Origin: Amphiura filiformis
Taxonomy: Eukaryota > Echinodermata > Ophiuroidea > Amphilepidida > Amphiuridae
Reading direction: 5' to 3'
NCBI RefSeq assembly: GCF_039555335.1
Contig: NC_092647.1
Span: forward strand, 12,965,094 to 13,029,093
DNA: 64,000 nt
The translations under genes were made by a program, and so were the position numbers. Below, piece by piece: positions 46,740 to 58,483 of this stretch; position 1 is the first letter of the stretch, and every line of letters starts with the position of its first letter. The notes beneath the pieces are model-generated. The model was not told the origin of the DNA and did no database searches. It saw only the letters and a list, made by a program, of their open reading frames with translations.

Positions 46740-48806
46740 TGTAAATTCTTCTTTCTACATGTACAAACTTGTTTGCATTTTTGGAACAAATATCAAAGTA
46801 CCGTGGTAAAAAGTGCGAAAAGACAAACAAGAAAGCGATCGAATAGTAAAGATAAAATTCGAAGGCTTGAAGATATTTTTTAATTATCAGACGACAGTAA
46901 GTAATCTTAACCTAAGTATTAACGTAATAATCATGATGATGGTAAATAATTATTGCAAAATGTCAAACTAAGTTCATTTTTAATATGAAGTATTTTCTAT
47001 GTAAGCGTCGTAATGAAAAGATCAAAAAAGATACAAATTATTTTTAGATTTTCAAAAGAAGATTGAACAATGTGTCAAGTTTAAGCTCGTCATGCATGTA
47101 TCGGGACAATTATGTTGACGTGAATTAGATCAACCATTTAGTTTATCATGTTGACCGGGCATGTTGAATAGACATTGCGGGACGCATTGCCAAATTCTAC
47201 AAAAATTTGTGCAATGTGTAAGAATGAAATAAATACAGTTTGCTTGCTTCTATTAACGACAAATCAAAAGTACGATGTGTGCTCAGCATGAAAAAAAGCA
47301 TGAAACAAAATTGCATTTTGACACTATTTCATACCCAAATCAAGGTGTTTACCGAATGTGTACGTATTAAAACCAGTGTTCTAAATCGGTAAGTAATAAA
47401 CCGCTGGTATTTTACCGGGTAATTTTCGATAGAATACCGTAATTCATTCAAATAAAAGACGCCAAAGGAAAAGAAATTTTTGAGATTATTCATCATCTTT
47501 AAGGTTAATAACAAGAGGGTTTAAATGCATACTTTTAATATTATTCTTTTAACCCTCAGAGGTTAAAAATGATGCGACAAAAAGGGACAAGTTTTGAGTT
47601 GATCTGCACGATAAATAATTATTCTCAATTCATAACCTCGTGAATATACGCGATGCGTGCGATCCAATCATATTTCCGAACGCGGACACAAATTGAGATC
47701 ATTTTAAAATCGTAATTGTTCCAATCGTAAATATTACTAACATCCGCGCTGGCCGCTGCATTTGGATCGCGCGCTACCGTATCCATAGTATCTGGATCAA
47801 AGAAATTTAATATGCAGCTAGAACTGGTCATATTATATACTGATGAGTGGCCGCAAACGTAACCGTTCCGGCTGAAACATATGGAAAGGTTTCTATACAA
47901 AAACGATTCTCTTATAAACCATCATACGCACAGTTTCCACCTCGATACACCTGAGCACACATTTTCGTCCAAGAGCTCTCAAGCAAGCAGTGACTGTGTC
48001 CGCACAGTCTTTGATTACACTACGCGATTGAGTGCATATCAATGTAAGAGTTGTGGAGCTTCATGCACAAGAATCAAACGAAAGCTAACACTTCCCCCTA
48101 AAAGCGCTTTTCGTCACTTGGTCAACAGATAACGCAATCCAATGTTATAGCAAGGCGAATGTGGAAAATCTGTTGAAAACTACCTATCCAAGCACATTTT
48201 TTGACCAAAATGTAGGTTTTAAAAGTCAAAACCTCAAGTGTTCCTTACAATATTTTTCAAGTTTTATGTCACTAAATGAAAAAACACACTTATATTGTCC
48301 ATATACACTACCGCTATGGTATAATCCCGATATAACAGTAATGGAAAGAAAAGTGCAAATATTCGTCATGTTTCACATCGGACAAGTGACAAATATGGAG
48401 GTATCCAGAAGTATGCTAATTAGAAGTTCAACGAATTAGAATATCCAAAATTATCATGAGTTGAAGGAGGTTACGTGAACATGTACAGTATTTTGGAATC
48501 AAAAATAATGGATACTATTCCAAGATCTGTGATCTGGACAGATTGTGATTCCCACTTTTGTTATTGGTCGTCCTTTTTTAGCCTGTTCGATTTTTGGAAA
48601 GGTAAAATGTAATTTTTTTTACCAAATTTTAAGGAAAATTTTGTGTTATTTTGTAAAGTGAAGAGATGAAACTGACGGTTATGAATGAGGTTAATAACTT
48701 TGTAACCATATAGCTGATATATATTAATGTTAAAATAATAAAGAACGTAATTAACGGGATTACCGACAAAGGTTTAATTCGCTCTCTTCATTTTCCTTCT
48801 CAATAG
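46740..48806. other. Gene B intron, remainder
   Basis: No supported gene. Open frames at 47881-48132 and 48161-48439 match nothing I know and lack splice or homology support. The last 50 bases (ATTACCGACAAAGG onwards) are shared with the end of the gene C intron. Confidence 0.45.
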
Positions 48807-51205
48807 ATTTGGTGTCAACGATTACCACTGATGACGTAACCGTGGCTTCCACCAAAGACACAACAACTACCGGTATGTCATCGGACCAATTCCTGAGTAC
48901 AACGAATTGTACGCTTACAACGACCAACGATTCTTTCTCCGAACTTAAACTTGTAATGACACTCTCGCCAGCCATCATATACATGAAGCTAAATTTCACC
49001 AAATTAGAATTTAGGTCTGCAACTGCCTATTTGAATGAAACCCCAAACATTCTGGATCCAATGACGTGGATGTGGGCAAGCAAGGGTAAAGGTTATCTTT
49101 TACGTAATTTTTTCGATAACTACTTGGTCGTCTCCTTCGGAACATTGAGTTCGGGTGTTCATTATACAAACATCCAGATTGATACATCGGATTGTCCAAA
49201 TTTCATGAACGTTTCAGACTCGACCAAACTCGAAATATTGGCTAATTTTTTGACGCTTTCTAGTAATAGAGCATGCAAAAGTATAAATGAAAAGCGTGAA
49301 ACGTGTAAGGATTATCAGGTTTGTCAATCATTCCTACGTGACCGGTGGTCAGATGTAAAGGTGCTATTCTATTCACTTCATTTTGTACTACTAAGATGCA
49401 CTTATACCAAATGCTGGTCATCAGTGACAAACAATGAAGTGGGTGAATTTCGAAAAACCGATTGGGGGAGTCCTTACACTGATGCTGTGACTAGAGTAGC
49501 ACAGCTCTTACTTGTTGCGTATTTCCCTCTCATCGTGTTAAGGTGGTTATGGAGGCATTATAAAAGTGTTCTAAACATGTTTTAAACAGATTAATTGAGT
49601 AGAGCAAAGTACACTGATCAATATGCCTTCTGTTTGGAGTCAATCGGACATACGGTTATCAAAATATATCAATTTATATTTTCTTTGTATCTTATTGTTT
49701 TTATCAATAATCAATCAAGTTAATGAGCTAAAATGACTGGAGAAGCTCATTTACATATAATTTTTGCCAATATTTTGCTAAAAATCCATGCATAAATTAG
49801 AAAATGCATCCAATACCACCTTAAGGCTGATGACGCAGGAAAGAGCACCAATTCACATTACAAATTCTGAAGTATGGATAGGACCAAATGATAGCATACC
49901 GGTTGGGTTGAAATACTGGCTTTTTACATGGAATGGTGGGAAATATGGATCCAGATTTGTATCTTCTCTACGATATTTTATGACGTACATGTTGATAAAT
50001 CTGGTTAGTTTTCTAGATTTAATCGTAATGTATTTCACTGATGACACTTACCAAGTTAAACGTGCATCTGTATTTCGATACATGATTAGTTTTAACACGC
50101 ATTTGATATTTCTCGTGCTATATTTCTTTTGTACTTTAGTCATCACAGTAACCTTTTTATATGTGATTTGGAACAAATACGAACAGCTACCAAATGCAGT
50201 GAAATATGCTATTAAGACACACGGTAGATTGGTACCAAGTATGAAAGGGTCTACAGACATGAATCTGCAAGCGCACATATCCTGGGATATCGAATTGCGG
50301 AATTATATGACACATTGCATCCGGGTACCGTTTGATAAGCGGCATACATTCGACTTTGTGAATGACATCTCTCCCTTCCCCGCCTGGATCAATTTCCCAT
50401 TTTTTGTAATTTACACAATATATGTATTAATTATTTGCTTCCCAATCTTTGTAATGACCTTCGTCGTGGCCTTTGCTTTTCGGTATTTCTTTATTCAAAG
50501 TGAGTACAAAATGGTACACAAATCTCATGTATAATCTCACTTTTTGTGATAGGATTTATTCTTGAGTATAAAATCTTGAGTGGTATGAATAATTCAGTCA
50601 TATATTCTGTAATCTTTACGTGGGTAGGCTTGGTGCTCAACTTTGCACAACTTGACCTCGCAATTCTGTTAATAATTGCAATGTGTGGATATGCAATATC
50701 TGACGTCAACCGATTCTATGATAGATACTTCTGTCTTACCCAGAATATCATCAAGGAAGCTAGAGAAATTGATAAATCAAAAGAAAACTGCAACCCGTCT
50801 TCAGCATCTATGATTAGTTCTGACTTATTTTGGTACGTCGTCAATAATTGTCAGCCTGTAGGGTTTCATGTAGTGGTGGGTTTAGGCACTGTCCTATTTA
50901 AAGGTGCCTTTCTTTGGTTTGGATACTCGATGCTGAATTTAGCTCATGCCATTGAGCAGGTTACGGATACATCTAAGCTCGTGTACGCATTGACCATCCC
51001 GCTGGTGATTCCTCTTTTTAAGGACATCGTCAGTTCCGACTCGGATAGAAAAGCGAGGGAATATGACTTAAAGTCCCGAGTGCACAATGCAGTATTGGAA
51101 TTCAATGAGGAATATGGTAATCAAAGATTGACCAAAGAACACGATGGGCTGTTGGATGAAGAAGGAGACTCACATTCTCACAGTGGTTTGGCCATGATAA
51201 ACTGA
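48807..51205 (+). pseudogene. Gene B exon 2: same membrane protein family, interrupted by a MITE and a frameshift
   Basis: It is homologous along its full length to exon 2 of genes A and C. The first frame (48809-49585) encodes the ectodomain and runs into a transposon. Coding sequence resumes after 49824 (LMTQERAPIHITNSEVWIG) and is broken again by a 1-nt deletion in the A run at 50508-50511 (four A here, five in gene C). It then runs to the stop at 51205. Removing the 283-bp insertion and adding one base gives 723 codons, a multiple of three, so no other length change is needed. Sequons, cysteines and membrane segments are otherwise as in A. The tail reads SHSHSGLAMIN. As read, no full-length protein is possible unless the insertion is spliced out and the A run is an assembly error. 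Confidence 0.85.
49538..49824. mobile_element. TTAA MITE inserted in the gene B coding sequence
   Basis: It is bounded by TTAA on both sides, with tips TTAAGGTGGTTATGG and, reversed, TTAAGGTGGTATTGG. Gene A has a single, uninterrupted GTGTTAATAATGATAATGCA at the homologous site, which is the empty allele. The insertion adds 283 bases (279-bp element plus one TTAA). The interior resembles the element at 45118-45901 (GCCAATATTTT, CAAGTTAATGA). Confidence 0.92.
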
Positions 51206-52037
51206 TTCTAGTGTCTAAATCTTTGAAAGTGTTAAGGAAATTATAACTTGGCTCAATTGCACGTTGCTTGTTTTGCTTTACACGTTCAAGTTGGGAAAGT
51301 GAGACAGGTAGAAAAGAGGGATTAATTAATTAAAATCAATTATTTTCACATATTATAATGTGTATAGTTAAAAGCTCCAATACCAACAAAAGGTGTGGTT
51401 TATAAGAAATTATGGAAGTTATTTAATAATTTTAAATATTTATACTGCAACGATATTGATATGCAAGAAGAAATTGCAAAATCTTTTCAAAGATTTCTGT
51501 GGTGCATTCGAATGTTTTGTTAATTATCCTCATATTAGATACTAGTATATTCAGATTTGCGTCTTTTGCTCAGCGCGGACATACAAGAACATTACGAAGG
51601 GACTGCAATTCCGTAAATACCAATTTAATAGGACTATGTGCTGAATATTTGTACTTTAATATTTTCAAACCAATGGATGATAGTATTTGATATTGTTATG
51701 TACTTAATATTTGCAATTTATAAGATAATGGCGAGTAATATAGATTTGTGCATCCCGGTCAAGACCTGAATGCATCGAGATCTAAGTGCACAAACCCATA
51801 GTAAAGTGCGATTACCTTGACGGTATGCAATTTGTAATATTATTATATATAGTCAACAATATTATTGCGATGGGATGTTGTGCACTGGAGTACAGAGCAA
51901 CCGCCCTTTAAGTTCAATGTCAAATATCACCATTGGATACTATCCGTGTAATTAGATACCGGTTTTGTATAATATATATTATGATTTTGTTCTTTGAAAA
52001 TGTAAATAAACGAGGATGTCGATGACGCATGTTGATT
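51206..52037. other. 3' flank of gene B, homologous to the gene A flank
   Basis: It is colinear with 40112-40327 and 42431-43030 apart from the insertions there. It lacks the MITE and the 1.6-kb insertion, so it shows the older arrangement. The homology ends at GTTGATT (52031-52037). Confidence 0.72.
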
Positions 52038-52402
52038 GCTCTATATGATTTTGCATCATCCGCAAAGAGAGCAATGCGTGTATCAGGTGAGACACAGGAT
52101 GGCATGTCATTGATGAAGATAACAAAAAGTAAGGGCCCTAGGATAGAGCCCTGTAGGACGCCGGATGTGACTGGTAATAAGTCAGAATGAGCACCATCGA
52201 TGACCACTCTCTGCAATCTGCCCTCCAAATAATTGTTGAACCAGGCAAGGAGTGAGCCACCGATGCCTGTATACCTGAGCTTCTCAATAAGCTGGGAATG
52301 GTTGACCGAGTCAAATGCCTTTGAGAAGTTCAGGTACACAACATCGGTGTCACATAAGTTGCGTAATACAAGACTGATTTGGCATAAAGCCGTGTTGACC
52401 AT
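52038..52402 (-). pseudogene. LINE reverse transcriptase fragment with FADD box
   Basis: A continuous frame gives the palm motifs A (YLNFSKAFDSVNH), B (VLQGSILGPLLFVIFINDMP) and C (FADD). Everything C-terminal of motif C is absent. The frame's continuation below 52037 is host flank, not LINE. Confidence 0.85.
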
Positions 52403-54170
52403 CGGAAATAATTGGATGTAAAAAGGGCAATATTTTCCTTTGTGGATGCAGCGTTCAAGAACTTTGGAGACCAGGATGAGCAGTGATATTGGACGGTAGT
52501 TTTCAACGCAAGTGTTGTCCCTTTCTTAAACACTGGGGTGACATTTGTTAACTTCCAGGCAGATGGAACCTTACCTTGCTGCAGTGAAGCATTAAAGATG
52601 ACAGTCAGGGAGTGTGACAGCTCAAAAGCACACTCGCACAACTTGCCAGGAATACCGTCTGGACCACATGCCTTGCCTAGATCCAATGCTCTTAGAACGT
52701 CAAAGATGTCTGTAGCAGAAAATATAATAGAACATAAGCTATTGGTATCATTACTGTTATCAGATATACAAGCAATGTCAAAGGAATCTTTGTCTCTGAA
52801 CACACTGTGGAAATATTTGTTGAAGAGACTGGCTTGTTCAGCTGGAATGCTGGTGGTGGAATTATTGTATGTAACTGCATGAGGAATTTTGCCAGGGTTT
52901 TTAATCTTGTGGAAAGACCAAAACCGCTTTGGGTTGTCTCTAAGTGAGTATCTAACTTCAAAGAGAAAATCGGCACGCTTTCTCTTGATGAGGGATTTGG
53001 ATTGCTTACGCAAAGATCGAAATTTATCCCAAGAAATGATGATGGCAGTTTTTAAAACTTAACTCAAGCACGTTCTTTTCTCTTCACAATATTAATAAAT
53101 TCTGTCAATCCAAGGTGCAGAGTTTTGGCTTTTGCAGTGCACCTTAGGAATAAACGTATCAACAATGTCACACAAACTAGTGTTCCAATTGTCCCATGAA
53201 ACATCATGTCATTGTCCTCCAAGTTCCAAGAGTGAGAAAGAAGAGCATTTTTAGGCCATATCAGTCGGCTCGTTTGAAATAATGTAAACGGTGCGCTTCG
53301 GTGCATGCTTGACTCGTTTGCACAAGATGGGAATTGAAAAGGTAATGACAGTATGATCCGAGCCAATATTATCACACACACGCTTCTCTAAGATCATTAA
53401 CAAGAGTAGGATCCCACAGCAAGACAAGATCAAGGATGTTACCGGTACCATCTTTATTAAACCTAGTTAGGAAATTCACCATCTGGTGCAAATAGCAAGC
53501 ATGAGCGACATCACAAAATTCTCTTTCAAGTACTCTACTGTCATTACTGTATTCGTTTAGTGTCCAATTAATACGTGGCAAATCCTACTATAATTTTATT
53601 TTTAATTTGATGAGATTGAATAGAGTCAACAAAAGAACTCAGGACATCCATGTCCTTCATGCCAGCGTTGGTGTACACAGGTGGACGATACACAACGGAG
53701 AGAAGAACACTTTTCCCTGGCTGTGGATTTACTTCAACAACACACGACTCTGGATACGTTTATAACTCGACTTGGCGATGAGATGCTAAGTCCATTTTCA
53801 CTGCAATCAGCACCCCACCACCACGAGTCCTACCACGAGTACCGGTACGATTATTTCGGTACACAACATAACCAGAAGGGAGAACAAAGCTGTCAGGAAA
53901 AGTTGAGTCCAACCAAGATTGAGTAATTAAAATAACATCGTAATCGAGGCTGTATACAAGAGATTGAAGATCAACGGTTTTGTTTTTGGTACTACGAGTA
54001 TTCAAGTAAAAGCAAGTCATATTGTTGTTTCTACTGTCAGCAACAGAGCTAATGGGGTTGTTGGAAACGGACAGAAAGGATCGTGAAGAGCCTGGTTCAC
54101 TACATGTAGACCCGGGATGTAGACATAGACAAGTTAAGTGAAGATATCGAATCAAAAAAAGCTAAAAAAG
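52038..54170 (-). mobile_element. LINE truncated at its 3' end, minus strand
   Basis: Read on the minus strand from about 54155, it has endonuclease start FYLNTRSTKNKTVDL, QSWLDSTFPDSF, GGGVLIAV, then PRINWTLNE, LDLVLLWDP and GSDHTVITFS in successive broken frames. The linker follows, with NPKRFWSFHKIKNPGKIP and KACGPDGIPGKL. RT motifs are VYLNFSKAFDSVNHS, TSGVLQGSILGPLLFV and LFADDAKSYRAI. It stops right after the FADD box, where the sequence shared with the gene A flank begins. It is non-functional and a different lineage from the LINE at 183-2945. 54171-55135 has no supported gene. Confidence 0.85.
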
Positions 54171-55135
54171 GAGTCAGTTCGTGGTGGGAGACCTTTTGTG
54201 CAATACACAACATAAAAGTCCAGCAAGAGCTGAGGGAGCGAAACTGATGCATAGACAGTCCACTACAAGCACGATGGAAATGTTCACTGCATGATGTACA
54301 ATGGACTCGGTATATTCAGGACCGCGATACTCCGGCACTTGTTGGAAGACATCTAGTACAGCAGACAGTACATGTACAATGTGATTTTCTCATTTATAAT
54401 TAGGATTACGTCATTGCCAGAGCTTGTTTATTTGTTCATTAGAATGATTGACAGCGGTGGGCGGACTTATACTCTTTGTTTTGTGAGCGGTCAAAAATGT
54501 GATTCTCTGATTAATTATAGGTCAAGGTAGGTCAATTCGGACCGTCTCTTCCCCAGACCTCTATGTAGGACTCTATGGTATCTTCTCATTACACGTTCGT
54601 AGTAAGACTTGGCCGGCGACGACGCTTGCGAATTACCTGTCTTCAACTGCGGTATAGCATGGTATAGGCAATTTGTAGAGAGTGTCTTATTTCACTATTA
54701 TAGGATCTCTGGTATATTGTAAATTGGTTTGGTACAGTGTGCACACTCCTTACGAGGTCCAGGATTTTGATGGACGTCCCCCGCCAAAAGCAACAACTGG
54801 AATGTAGCCGAACTGTTGGCATAATAGGCTACACGTCTGTGCAAAACAATTGGCAATGTCTATGCCTGACCTGTGGTGAGGTGTGATGGGGTGCAGAATT
54901 CCGCAGTCAGGTAAGCTTACCAGATTATGACCTTCAACAAGTTGATGTAGTCTAAGCTGAAATGAAGTAACCAAAAGTACTGATATGAAGAGAGTACTCA
55001 TTATAACAGCTGTGCTGTGAGTCTTGTTGAAGAAAAATGCTGATAGAATGCAAGAACAAGTTCAAATTGTCAAAGCTCATCCACCCACAGCTCAACCACA
55101 GGCAGCCATCTTGAGATGATCGGTTGATGGATCCC

Positions 55136-55616
55136 GGATGGATCAGATGGGTGCAAAATACAGCAACCCATTCCTCCGTAAACGCAAGTATTTTGACAGG
55201 AAACATGTGATATAATATACACATAGATTTGGTGTACATGGTTAGCGAAATATTCGCCTGAAATAGGTTATGTTTGGCTTCTATCAGAACAAATCGTAGG
55301 GTAAAACATTAAGAAACATCAAACTACTTATATTAAACAAGAACCTGAACATGAATTTTTACTTTCTTAGTGTTAAAAAAATGGCAAAATACTTATTTGG
55401 GTATGTTTTGCATGCGCTGAGTAATACTCGTTTAGGGTGCGTTTCGAGAGTCCATACATGAGCATGGTGTCCATCACGTAATGAAAGTGCCCCCCCGATG
55501 GATCAGATGGGTGCAAAATACAACAACCCATTCCTCCGTAAACGCAAGTATTTTGACAGGAAACATGTGATATAATATACACATAGATTTGGTGTACATG
55601 GTTAGCGAAATATTCG
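55136..55616. repeat. 121-bp direct repeat (55136-55256 and 55496-55616)
   Basis: GATGGATCAGATGGGTGCAA through GTGTACATGGTTAGCGAAAT and ATTCG occurs twice with about one difference. The 239 bases between are unrelated. It is probably a recent segmental copy. Confidence 0.85.
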
Positions 55617-55772
55617 TAAAAGTCTTTTCGTTAAAAAAGTGGACAATTTGTGAATTTAGATTGACAAAATTATTGAATGGAAATAGAAGATTCCGAGCGT
55701 GTAAAATCACGTTGAATTGTCTGCATTGATAAGCTTCAAAAAGGTCTCAGTTGTCCTTCAAAATAACACATG

Positions 55773-56025
55773 AAGACCTGAGCGCAAGAAGACCATAAGT
55801 CTACTTGGCCCCTTAACATGTATACACTAAAGTTATGTATAGTTTCGTAGGGTTTTATAATGTTTAATACATGTTCCAGGGTGAAAACATCATGAAATGT
55901 TGTAAAAGATTTGGCCCCTAAACATCACTTCACCTTCACCAAACTATACGAAACTATACGCAACTTTAGTGTATACATGTTGAGGGGCCAAGTGGACTTA
56001 CGATCTTCTTGTGCTTAGGTCTTCA
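55773..56025. repeat. Palindromic element
   Basis: CATAAGTCTACTTGGCCCCT and TAACATGTATACACTAAAGT on the left pair with ACTTTAGTGTATACATGTTG and AGGGGCCAAGTGGACTTACG on the right. GAAGACCTGAGCGCAAG outside pairs with CTTGTGCTTAGGTCTTC. 56026-56412 has no gene. Confidence 0.75.
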
Positions 56026-56412
56026 AATAAAATAGCATAATTATTGGGGTTTTTTTGGGGGGGGGGTTGACACACCTGCTCAAAATTTATGGAAAATCGG
56101 CCCTCCTTAAGTGCTTGTAATCATGTCTTCAAAAAACAAGAGCGTGGACCAAACTGCAACATTGAATATACAATACAAGCCTATTTTAAGAATTTACAAA
56201 AAATAATCATGCTACAATATTAATCTGTAGAGTTGTCTCCTTCATTTGCACCATCAATTTTGTACCTGCGATATTCTTATAGTAAACATGGCGGACCAGT
56301 CCAATTTCTGGCCAAATTTTTGCACAATGTTAACACAACAGCACACTAACGAATAAAATTGACATCTTTGGTTTGTTTTGAAAATTATACTTTAAATTCT
56401 GTTTTGCTTATA

Positions 56413-57043
56413 TTAAGGGAAGGGTTATGAACGTTTGGACAGTATTTATTGTGGGACATGAGAGCACATCAGACATATCGAATTGCATTCTGAATACGAA
56501 GTAATACGTAATACACATTTTATGGCAAATCATTAAAAATTGATATTTTTGATATTTAACAGTACTCGAAGTAAACACTATAAATCTGATAATTTATACT
56601 TAAAGTGTATGTAGGTGGGATGAAAAGCCGACGATCAATTGAAAATTTTGACCTTTCGTATTGAAGATAATGGATTTATTTTCCCAAAACACCAAAAAAA
56701 ATTAGGTCTTTTGGGAAAAAAAATCCATATCATCAATATGAAAAGTCAAAATTTTCAACTGATCGTCGGCTTTTCCTCCCAGCTACATACACTTTAAGAA
56801 TATGTCATTAGATTTATAAAATATACTTCGAGGACAGTTATATATCAAAAAATTGAAAAATATCAAATTTTAATAATTTGTCATAAAATTTGTGTTATAT
56901 CGTGAATTTCAAAAAATGAAAATTATTTGATATCAGAAAGACATGCTTCGTATTTAGAATGCAATTCGATACGTCTGAGGTGCTCTCATGTCCCACAAAA
57001 AATACTGTCGAATCGCTCAAAACGCTCATTCCAGATCCCTTAA
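56413..57043. mobile_element. P1-family palindromic MITE, copy 3 (complete)
   Basis: It is bounded by TTAAGGGAAGGG and AGATCCCTTAA. Both halves carry GTGGGACATGAGAGCAC / GTGCTCTCATGTCCCAC and TATCGAATTGCATTCTGAAT-like words. It has the unoccupied site for the nested element found in copy 2. 57044-57476 has no gene. Confidence 0.82.
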
Positions 57044-57476
57044 CTTTATTAAAAATCCCAGCCTATCCTACATGTTGATAACCCCTTAAAGGTTTTGCCG
57101 TCCTCTTTAATTAATTTATAATTGACCCTAAAGTTTGTTCAACCCTATGACGGGTAGCCATAAGGAAATTCCCGTCAAATTCCGAACAATAAACCATTTT
57201 TTGTGAGCCAAATCAACGCCAAATACATTACAAAAGAAATAAAACCAAAACCAAGCAAACATTCTATGCACCATTATTAGTGGTTAAATGTTTTTCCTTT
57301 TAATATCTTAAAACTTATAGGTCACAATGTTTTTTCACAATAACGAGCTCTATTCATGTAGGTCTCTCTTGTTTCGTTTCATGTTAGTATTACCAGGTAG
57401 GGGATTTTCTCTCACATCCCTGGACTCAACATACATGTACGAATGTCGTTACATTCTATATTATAGGCCTACTAAG

Positions 57477-57572
57477 TCAACTGTGATGATACGGAGGACA
57501 ACGCCTATACTGCTCTCATCAACTCAACATTGCATTTAATCTTCCCGATTTTTCATCGTCCACAAACCAAAG
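57477..57572 (+). promoter_or_regulatory. Conserved 5' leader of gene C
   Basis: GTCAACTGTGATGATACGGA, GGACAACGCC, CTCTCATCAACTCAACATTG and CACAAACCAAAGATG match the duplicated leader of gene A. It is single-copy here. Confidence 0.55.
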
Positions 57573-57627
57573 ATGTCAGTTTTAATCGTTAGTCTTCTGT
57601 TGCTAACAACTGTAGTGGTTGAAATAG
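57573..57627 (+). CDS. Gene C exon 1: signal peptide
   Basis: It reads MSVLIVSLLLLTTVVVEI plus one base, with a GTAAGG donor. The split codon G+AT gives Asp and the next exon continues VHTITADDVTV. The intron is only 856 bases, against 3.7-4.0 kb in A and B. It contains CGGATCGG and CGGGTCGGGT repeats at 58210-58375 and no intact MITE. Confidence 0.8.
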
Positions 57628-58483
57628 GTAAGGATAAGTGGAATAATTACGGAATATCGTTAGTTCCGTTAGTTACAACGAGGTCAGAATCACATCCTCT
57701 CGTTTACTGACAGCGCGGTGGGTATACTTGAAAAATAGAGAAGCCATGCACCGTCTGTGTGTAATAGTATGTAATAGTAGGGGATCCGTACATTTTATCC
57801 CCTTTTTAAAAAGCTTAAAAAGACCGGGAACATGATGGGTCACGGGGATGTTGACCCCATTTTCAACTCACTCTCGCCAAATAACCCCTTTTTGTATTAC
57901 TGTCACCAAAAGACATCCTTTTCTGTTTTACTGCCATCAAAAGACCCACTTCTATATACATATTGAAGGGCCATATGACTTCATTTTTACGCAGTTGGTG
58001 TCATTGAAAAGTTAATTAATCAATCTACATTTTGATATCGAGGTTAACGGGGTACATGATAACATATTTCCAAAAATATTTGACCAACCGAATTCTTATT
58101 TGTCAGAAAATTGACTTTTATGTTCGATTCAGAAGGGAATACTAATAACCGATGAATGAATATTGGCGATTGCATACTTGTAGGTCATTCTTAGTTTTCA
58201 TTTATCATTGATCGGATCCGATTTAAAACTTCGGATCGGATTTGGAAAAGCTAGAACGGATCGGGATTAGGTTAGCAGAAGCTCGGATCGGCCGGTTAGG
58301 TGTGAAAAAAAAAGAACCTGTCCTAATGGGGCGGGTTTGTCCCAATTTTTTCAGGACGGGTCGGGTCGGGTTGGTATTATTCAGGGAATGCCAGGATCGG
58401 GATGGAAAAATCTTGCCCCACAGGGCATAATACGGAATTACCGACAAAAGTTGAATTTGCTCTTCTTTTATCCTTCTTAATAG

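Noticed and set aside
47881-48439. Two plus-strand ORFs in the gene B intron
   Set aside because: No recognised domain, no counterpart in the introns of A or C, and length within chance expectation.
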